This document shows, one piece after another, positions 56,950-64,000 of a stretch of 64,000 nt of DNA. A program made the position numbers and the translations under genes. Source of the stretch: Aplectana chamaeleonis (lineage: Eukaryota > Nematoda > Chromadorea > Rhabditida > Cosmocercidae); NCBI GenBank assembly GCA_029168955.1, contig JAPDOI010001420.1, positions 1 to 64,000 on the forward strand. Reading direction: 5' to 3'. The first letter of the stretch is position 1, and every line of letters starts with the position of its first letter. The notes under the pieces are model-generated. The model was given only the letters and a program-made list of their open reading frames with translations. It did not search any database and was not told where the DNA came from.

Positions 56950-57205
56950 GTGCCATTCGATTAGATTTGAATCGATATATTCGAATAATCGCCATTCGAA
57001 TACGTATTAATTATCGGAATTTCTAAAATCACACCATACTAATACTATTCAAAAATCGGACATCAAAAACGAGGCCATTCGAATCTATACAAAAATCGGA
57101 CCCAAAAAAAAAACAGAGTCATTCGAATCTATCCGATATTCGGAGCCTACTATTCGAATGCCCATTAGAATAATTATAATTTCGAATACTTTCGAATAAA
57201 TCTGC
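56950..57205. repeat. TTCGAA-rich tandem repeat array 1
   Basis: About five diverged units of ~45-50 bp: CATTCGAATCTAT, ACAAAAATCGGAC, AAAAAC, with ATTCGAA palindromes throughout. Same orientation as array 2 at 58244-58412. Confidence 0.72.
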
Positions 57206-58243
57206 CCTGTTGCCGCTATTTAAGGTGTACGGTAGGGTGGCCAAGTATTCCATTGGCAGGCATGATCACGTCAAAGGATTTTGAAATTACTTGGTGCCTC
57301 GTCGCGTGCAAAATGTGTTGAAACAACATGATTTGGTGTGCGTCCTCACCGCAGTTTCTGTGTTCGTCAGCGCTGCAACATATTATTGTTTTGGATAGTT
57401 CCACCTCATTTAATGTGTAATTGTACCCAATGAATCTGTAACTAATAATATATTGACTCGGGAATCAGAGGAGCACGCTCAGGTTCTAAGTTGTTCGAAT
57501 GTCTCCGATAGTTTTTTTTTAAATTATAAATTTCTTATCCTCTTAGAGATGCCAAAACTGCAAAAAAAATCCTTTCAGGGTCATACCGGTTCCTGCAAGT
57601 TCCAAGATTGCAAAATCAAATGATACAAAGTTGTATCATAAACGCAGCCTTTTTTTAGACATGTGAACCAGTTGAGAATTCGTGTAAATCGGTCCGCTAA
57701 TCCTTGGATAGTGAACATGTGGTAATGTATGGGAAAGGAAATTGGCCAATTCTGCGAATACTGTGTCCGGCTTTTTTTTTGCTGAAATTTTTTTACACCG
57801 GTCATTAATGGCAGTATTCAATAATAATTTCTATGTTGATATCATTTGCTGAAACGAAGGGTTGACTATCTGGCAGAGCTAAGTTTGTTGAGAGATTGTG
57901 TGAAAAAGAAAAATGGAAATTCTTTGGAGGCAACGATTGAAACCACCTTCAAGTTATCACCAGAAATCCAAGGCGCGTGGCCGATTGCAACAACTGAAAT
58001 AGTAACGAATAGCAATATGCGGCCTCGAAACTTTGAATATGATGTGCTCGCACCACCCACTTCCTCGGTAGCCACAGGAAAGTGGATGGGGCGGGCACAC
58101 CTCATTCAGGTTTTGGGACTGCGGGGAACTTTGAGGCAAAGGGGACTTAGCAGACGCGCGCACATGCTCACGGTCAATGGCAGTGCGATCCGCTCCGAAA
58201 TAGATAATACGTTAACTGCTCAACTGGGTTGTTTTCGGTTTGT
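57206..58243. other. Unassigned DNA between the TTCGAA arrays
   Basis: A 146-codon plus-strand frame (57846-58286) starts MLKRRVDYLAELSLLRDCV and ends in the repeat array. I do not recognise it, and it shows no membrane segment or motif. It may be internal sequence of an element carrying both arrays. Confidence 0.35.
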
Positions 58244-58412
58244 CGATTCGAATATATTTGAATCAAATTTGTTCGAATCTATTTGAAATTCGGAGCTCGA
58301 AAAAAGGGGTCATTCGAATAATTCAAAATTCGGACCTCAGAAAAGATCAATTCGAATTTATTCAAAAATCGGACTTCAAAAAGAGGGGGTCATTCGAATA
58401 TGTTGGATATTC
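58244..58412. repeat. TTCGAA-rich tandem repeat array 2
   Basis: Units such as TTCGAATCTATTTGAAATTC, GGAGCTCGAAAAAAGGGGTC and ATTCGAATAATTCAAAATTC repeat about every 50 bp, three to four times. Confidence 0.72.
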
Positions 58413-58479
58413 GGTCTTTTCTTCCAGGGCATAACAATACTTTATACCTTCGGCAACGAAAAACTTACACAGATCGCTC

Positions 58480-58584
58480 TGATACTTTGCGTTCCTTAGT
58501 GTTCGTTTGCTCAAGCTAGGGGACGTATGTTAAAACATATGCGCACCGAGTTTGCGCCAAGGCTCAATAAGGAAGGCAACGTAC
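58480..58584. repeat. Short foldback, relative of 37528-37638
   Basis: TGATACTTTGCGTTCCTTAG (left) and CAATAAGGAAGGCAACGTA (right) form a diverged inverted pair. The loop holds the palindrome GTATGTTAAAACATATGC. The arms match less well than in the 37.5 kb relative. Confidence 0.55.
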
Positions 58585-58867
58585 AGGCTATAAAATGGCG
58601 AAATTCACTTGGTTCCTGAGCGTGCTGGTGCGGAGCGGAGGTTAGAGACAGTGAGAGAGCGTAGGGCAGACGGAGACCGAGGCGTCGCGCGCGCCGCTCG
58701 CGCCTCGAATGATGTGATTTACGACGTTTTATAGAGAGTATGAGTGCGAGTCGTGCCCCCTGCATGCAACAGAGGAACAATTTTGCGTAGATTGTACCTT
58801 CACTTGCGTCTTTTCGTGTTTTGTTTTGTGATTTGCACGCAATTTCCGGTTCTATGAGGCAGGATCA

Positions 58868-59346
58868 CGTCTACACTACCGCTCGTAGGATTTGGTCAGA
58901 AGCGAGCGAGGTCAGGTTTCTGCGTCTTTTTTGTATAACTCACTTCAAAGTCAACTTTCAGCGAAACTAGGGAGATATTCATAATTCTGGTGTTGAGAGC
59001 TATCCAAAGGCATAGCCATTGTCGGGGTTTCTTTGAGGACCAAGGAAATTTCGCAATCAAACAGCTGTCTATATACAGTAGACACAGCTAAACGCACACG
59101 GAGACGGTAGCGCCCCATCCGCCACGGTACCGCAATCACAAACCTGTCTGATTGCGAAATTTATATAGTTCTCAACTAAACCACCACAACGGCTAAAACA
59201 TTGGATAGCTCCCGACGCCTGGATCATGAATATCTCCCTAGTTTCGCTCAAATTGAGTTTGAAGCGAGTTATACAAAAAAGACGAAAAAGACGCGGAAAC
59301 CGGCCTCGCTCACTTTCTGAGCAAATCCTACGAGCGGTATTGTATC
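58868..59346. repeat. Foldback element of family T
   Basis: The left arm (about 58868-59060) and right arm (about 59150-59346) are inverted: ACTACCGCTCGTAGGATTTG against CAAATCCTACGAGCGGTATT, and GGGAGATATTCAT against ATGAATATCTCCC. ~190-bp arms surround a ~90-bp loop. The outer ends match single copies at 54200 and 56590. Confidence 0.78.
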
Positions 59347-59735
59347 TGCAAAGCTTCGCACAAAATTGTATTCTCAACACTGGCACAAGTACAATCGCTT
59401 GTTTTTCCATCCCTCATTTCGCAGCCCCCACATGTGGTCGTTTATCGCCGCTGGAATTCGATCATAAAGCAGCAACTAATTCGAAAAACACGCCTTTGTG
59501 ACATAAATTCATTTTCATGCTTTCAGCTAACGTTGTTTGGTCACATGATACAGAAAGCAGGGTTCAAAATGTGTGAATTTCAACGCAATCACTTCCTCAG
59601 ACTGAAATGTTCAGAAAACTTGACGAACTGTGTATGTATGCAGAAAATCATTGGACTTTTTTTGAGCAAAGTTTATTAGAGTTGACCGCAATGTTAAAAG
59701 AACATGGTGCGGTTGCGGACTCGCACTAAATTACG

Positions 59736-59858
59736 GTAGAATCTGGCGCTTAGCCAGATTTCGTCATCGATCGGCGCCAACTGTCGTCTCTCTGCTCACG
59801 AGAATATCAGCTGTGGCGCCGATCGATGACGAAATGTGGCAAAGTGCCAGATTCTACG
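59736..59858. repeat. Foldback hairpin at the left terminus of the 59680 element
   Basis: TTTCGTCATCGATCGGCGCC (59736-59779 arm) is inverted at 59813-59858 (GGCGCCGATCGATGACGAAA). ~44-bp arms and a ~33-bp loop, nearly perfect in the inner 20 bp. Confidence 0.82.
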
Positions 59859-60814
59859 GGTGTGGGACGTTTAGGCCGATGGGCTAGAGCGCAGGGAAAG
59901 GACTCCGCGGCAGAGTCAGACGCTACAATTTGTTTGCACGCCTCATCCTTAGCGTTGGCTGTTTTACCGCGCATATGGGCATTCGACGAAGTAAACTTAT
60001 GTTATGATTACTCTTGTTTTCTTTAAAACACTTTTCGAGATGCTTATGAGAGTACAAAGGACTGATATGGAGCAGAATGTGTTTTGTTGTATTCGCACGT
60101 AATCCGGAAGAATAACGTATTGAATAATGTTGATAAGAATTCATGCATCAGCGTATAATTATAGTTGTCTTTTTATTCAAAGCAGTGTTAACGGGTTCTA
60201 AAAACTATCGCGGTTATCCTAATTCCACCACGCATTATATGCAAGTTTATTGAGAAACGCTAGGCGTCTACCGATATTGAACTAAGAAATCAACCTTTAG
60301 GAGGGCACTTCAATTGACGTGAAAAGCTCATATACTTCCATGTCAGTACCTAACATTGGTGTCTCACAGGGAGATAGCTGCGCTCACCAGTTGGGCGCGA
60401 AATCGTTCATTCAATAGCCACTCTCTCATCGTTTTCCCGCGCGCATTTTTTCCCGCCACGCAGCGTCGCGGCGAGCCCTCATCCAGTGATTGACGATATC
60501 TTTTTATTAAAGCTGTATGCTTCGAATTACGGTACTACAGTAGGTAACGCGCGCGCAGCGAATTTGAATGATGGGAAATATTGAACAAACCCTGCCGAAA
60601 ATTACCCAATTCCAACGGGAATGCTTACCGCACCACTTCAATTCCAAGGAAGATTGGAAACGAGCAAGTTCGGAAGGCATCCCATTTTTGCCTTCGATAT
60701 ACATTTATAAAAGCAGTTTTCTATTAAATAGGTTAGTATTCCTAGTTTCACAACGAAGTTTCCTATCGACGATTAACTCCAAGTTACTTGTCATGTATGT
60801 AATCTTCTAATAAT

Positions 60815-61135
60815 GCTTTGTAACACTTTTTCTCAAGTAATCTCCTTATGTAGTAATTTGCATCTGGTTGGTCCTTAATTCGTTTGACCCAGTTGTCCTT
60901 GACACTGCATTGGCCACTTCCGGTCACGCACTATGACTGTCACCCCCGTTCAAAGTCCAAGTCGCCATTTCAGGTACACCAGACAGCGCCATTTCCGGTG
61001 CCGCCTCCTGGAGCTGTAGCCAGCCCTATATAAGTCGACTTGTCTCCCCGTAGGGTAGATTTGATTCTTGTTTTTGTTCTAATAAACCTTTTGTAAGCTT
61101 CTCTCTCTTGTTTCAAACTCCGAAACACACAGTCC
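60815..61135 (+). promoter_or_regulatory. LTR-like promoter and poly(A) region (possible solo LTR)
   Basis: A TATATAAG box (about 61025) is followed ~60 bp later by AATAAA (about 61081), then a T-rich, CA-ending tail (GAAACACACA). This spacing and order are typical of a retroviral-type LTR (U3-R-U5). No internal coding region or primer-binding site adjoins, and I could not fix TG...CA ends or a target duplication. An ordinary promoter is an alternative. Confidence 0.3.
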
Positions 61136-61642
61136 TCCGCTTGTCCACTGGGAAAAAAACCTCTAGACAAGCTCTTCCGCGGAATCGTAGAAGAACTCCC
61201 TCCTCATTAGAGCACCCCTCTTCTATTACATACTAACAAAAGTCAGAAGCAAAAATCGATTCACCCTTCATTCCATAAATCACTCGCGAAGTACTTATGG
61301 AACTCTCCAAATAGTTGTTCCATCTTTTTCAACGAGAAAAGGTTGCTCAATTGGAGTATCAATAAAGTAGAGAGTTTACCATTTAGAATTTCAATTCATA
61401 GTTGAATAATCCACTTATATATGCACAAGAATATGAAGTTTCCTTTGACTAAGCTTCTCGGATGCTTTGCGCGAATGCACTCCGGTGACAGCGGCGTGGG
61501 GACGAGCTTACCACTGCCTCCGCCCTCTGCGTCTCTACCTCGCCCCAGCCCCAACCGGCCTAAACGTCCGCCACCCAGATTCTACCGTAGTTTTAGTGCG
61601 AGTCCGCAACCGCACCATGTCCTTTTAACATTGCGGTCAACT

Positions 61643-62688
61643 GTATGCCTATTCAGATACGTCTACATTGGTGAAGCTAATTATCTTTGGCTGTGTTTGT
61701 TCAAGATCTTTGCTTTTCATCGCAACCCTCTCCCCTCCCCATTGCTCTGCGAAGATTTGATTGTCCGTTGGAGGAAAAAGTAGAGTCAATGTCGTTCTCT
61801 GACCTGTTTTCCTTTGGGAATAGGTGAGCCAGCGCAATTCAGTTCCAATTTCTGCAGCGCAACAAAATCTGCTGACGAGGAACTAACAACAATCCCAAGG
61901 GTCAAAACACAACTCTCGCTGTACTTATAACATTTGTTAGAAGCTGTTACGAGTAAAACAGCAGAAACCAATTGATCTGAACATCTCAAGTTGTGTTCAA
62001 ATCCCATCCCGGGAGACGAGAAAAACCAACCAAATACACTCTCATAGCGAATCAAACTCAATTTCTATGGACTTGCCGGAAAACTAGAGTTCTTCAATAC
62101 CTGCAAAGATCTATCTGACGAAGGAATGAAGAGATCGCCAGAACTACTGATGCGGCCATATTATCTGGTTGAATACTTTCCGAGCACTCGTAAAAACACT
62201 ATTTTAGCTGTCCGAGTAATAGTAAAAGAAAAAGTTGTAAGCTGAAAATTCATGAGCTCTGGAGGTATAGTAATACTTATATGCCGTAAACTGTCGTGAT
62301 TGCCCTAAATAGTGAGAACGGGCCGTATATTCGTGTTCAGTGCCCCAACACTCCCATTGGGGAAAATGGAAAAAAAAACTTGAATTTTGTTTCATAAAAA
62401 AAACTTTTTCTAAAGTAGAACGCTGGCAGCTAAAGCAGTGTTTTTAGGAGGATTCGTGAGGTAGTCGACCAGAAAAAACATGGCTACATAGCTGTTCATT
62501 CCCTATTGAGCAACTTTCGTGTCCCAAGTGCCCAACCAGGGAAGACCTACCAGTGTAAAGCCTAACTTTTCATAGTTCGATTTCGAGGAATAGTGGACAC
62601 TGGACGATGTATATATGAGTGATACAGGGTTTTATGAGGTCCTTACGGTAATCAGGCATTATTACCGGAACTTCTAATCGGTGGGGTC
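61643..62688. other. Unassigned DNA
   Basis: Several A-runs and short frames, with no recognisable domain or element terminus. The upstream limit of the non-LTR element that follows is not clear. Confidence 0.35.
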
Positions 62689-62689
62689 G

Positions 62690-64000
62690 TGGGTGTGGCC
62701 CATTCGACAACGGAGCCAGCGCACCTGGACAGACGGGAATTCGAAGTTTTCAAAACATTATGTCGTGTAAGTAGGTTAAAAGTAAGTAAGCAAGCAAAGG
62801 TTGTAACATATCAGCATGTACAAGACGCCCACAGGCGGAGCCCACGTATAGCTGTACTGCGCCTAAAAACCGACCTGAAGACGCTCATCACCATAGTGAA
62901 CTGCTACGCACTCACTGATGTTGCTGAAGACAAAGAAAAGAAAGTTTTTACGCTGAGCTGGAAACAAAAATCAGGATGGAGAAGTCCTATTACAAGTTCA
63001 TTCGTGGAGATTTTAACGCGATTCTGGGCAACTCAGACGACGGCAATTGGAGACTTGGTCGACATGGTGACGGAGTCAGAAGTAGCAACGGCGTTCGTTT
63101 GCTGGACTTGATGTCATCATGTAACCTGTTCCATAGTAATTCGCTATTCGAAAAGGAAAAGCACAGACGGTGGACATGGGAAAGCCCCAATGGGCGCATC
63201 CGCTCAGAACTGGACCATATCCTGACAAATCGAAAATGAAGTTTGGTGGATACTGGAGTAGTTCCGTCCTTCGACTGTGGATCCGATCATCGTCTTCTTC
63301 GAGCCAAAATTCGTCTGAACAAACGCATCTTCAAACGGGATACTCATCGCCGCGCACCCATCCGCTTTCCTCGCTATAACGAAGCAATAATGGAAGCAGC
63401 GATCAAAGACTATCCTTGGAGATCGACAGACAATCCTACAACGGACTCCGAGGCTCTAGCCGATTGTCTAATTTAGTGCGGGAAAGTGGCAATGGAGGTT
63501 CGACCGTCAGGAGAGGAAAGGATGAATTCTGATCTTAAAACGCCGAGGAGAAATTAGACGAGAACCTAATGCTTCGCATCTTGAGAAGACCATCATCAAC
63601 AAGGCCTGTCGCATAGCAGGTAAAGAGTCTCTCAGAGAATATCGCGGAAACAAACTCCTCACGGCTGCAGTTCAAAGGCGCAGTCTGATACGCTGTCGGA
63701 CCCATCCTTCGGATCATCGCACCGTAACGGCTTGCCTGAAAGACAAGAATGGAAATCCCAAAACAGCCAGATTGGATATGGAGCACATTGTAACGGACTT
63801 TTATACAAACTTCTTCCGCTCAACCACACCGGTTTTGAGATGTTCATCTCCCACGGAGGACTCTGTGCCGCCCATTCTCTCATTCGGAGTCGCAAATGTT
63901 CTGCGGTCGCTGAAGAAAGGAACAGCCCCTGGTACCGATGGAATCTCTGCAAACTTGCTGAGATCAGGAGGCGAAGCCGTGTGCAAGATTCTGGCTGAAC
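62690..64000 (+). mobile_element. Non-LTR retrotransposon family 4, 5'-damaged, runs off the window
   Basis: The plus strand encodes the second half of an APE endonuclease and the first reverse-transcriptase motif, then the window ends. The N-terminal endonuclease (Asn and Glu motifs) is not found upstream, so it is truncated or rearranged at about 62690-62830. It is distinct from families 1-3 by sequence. Confidence 0.78.
62826..64000 (+). pseudogene. APE endonuclease-reverse transcriptase fragment, family 4
   Basis: Pieces in order: 62689-63111 (LITIVNCYALTDVAED, where other families have the APTE segment), 62976-63239 (IRGDFNAILGNSDDGNW, GDFN catalytic motif; HRRWTWESPNGRIRSELDHIL), 63243-63476 (VVPSFDCGSDHRLLRAKIRL, the SDH end), then unframed sequence to LRSLKKGTAPGTDGISANLL at about 63898-63957. 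The last is the start of the reverse transcriptase. Frame changes occur near 62980 and 63240, and a stop lies at 63474-63476. Function is unlikely unless the remaining copy is intact beyond the window. Confidence 0.8.

Larger units (their letters stand above)
59680..61642. repeat. Inverted-repeat element with ~68-bp termini (putative)
   Basis: AGTTGACCGCAATGTTAAAA followed by CATGGTGCGGTTGCGGACTC (59680-59747) is inverted at 61575-61642 (CCAGATTCTACCGTAG ... TTTTAACATTGCGGTCAACT) with few mismatches. About 1.8 kb lies between. No transposase frame is seen. It may be one MITE-like unit or two short elements in opposite orientation. Confidence 0.6.

Noticed and set aside
57846..58286. 146-codon plus-strand gene
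   Set aside because: No motif is recognised and it ends inside a tandem repeat. Kept only as a lead within the TTCGAA element idea.

Overview
This is a transposon-dense, gene-poor stretch of an animal nuclear genome. Nothing in it looks bacterial, viral or organellar: there are no operons and no compact genes with ribosome binding sites. Every protein-coding signature that can be recognised belongs to a transposable element. The mixture of RTE-type non-LTR retrotransposons, a Penelope-like element with a GIY-YIG nuclease, Tc1-type remnants, abundant TTAA-flanked MITEs and foldback elements suggests a nematode, probably a strongylid/hookworm-type worm. That assignment is an inference from recalled family resemblance and was not tested by a search.

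Layout. 1-3146: decayed RTE retrotransposon copy on the minus strand, cut by the window edge. 3147-7095: about 4 kb of pentanucleotide satellite, CATAA arrays around a central CATGA domain. 7573-9016: Tc1-type foldback element. 9868-10549: dispersed repeat whose inverted partner lies at 26149-27025. 11540-14820: nearly intact RTE element with a 9-bp target-site duplication and one in-frame stop. 15131-15427: foldback MITE. 15549-25607: complex Penelope-like array (copy A inverted, then B-C-D head to tail) inserted as one block into a TTAA MITE, with a 10-12 bp target duplication at 15537-15548 and 25608-25619.

26149-41300: mostly non-coding DNA with MITEs, hairpins, a hAT-like element (34938-36375) nested in another inverted-repeat element, and a 42-bp minisatellite (40509-40705). 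41300-52325: two inverted copies of a second non-LTR family around a third (45265-48312), with two TTAA MITEs between them. 52326-62640: MITEs, several set end to end, a fragment of a second Penelope-like family (54810-54990), TTCGAA-rich repeat arrays, foldback elements and an LTR-like promoter/poly(A) segment. 62690-64000: the start of a fourth non-LTR element running off the window.

The elements do not form a cooperative gene system. The autonomous ones (RTE types and the Penelope-like element) would supply endonuclease and reverse transcriptase for their own target-primed insertion. The MITEs and foldbacks would depend on transposases encoded elsewhere. I found no convincing host gene. 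The most informative structures are the Penelope-like array with its inverted junction and target duplication, its hammerhead-like terminal motif, the CATGA satellite domain, and the nested or abutting insertions that give a relative order of events.
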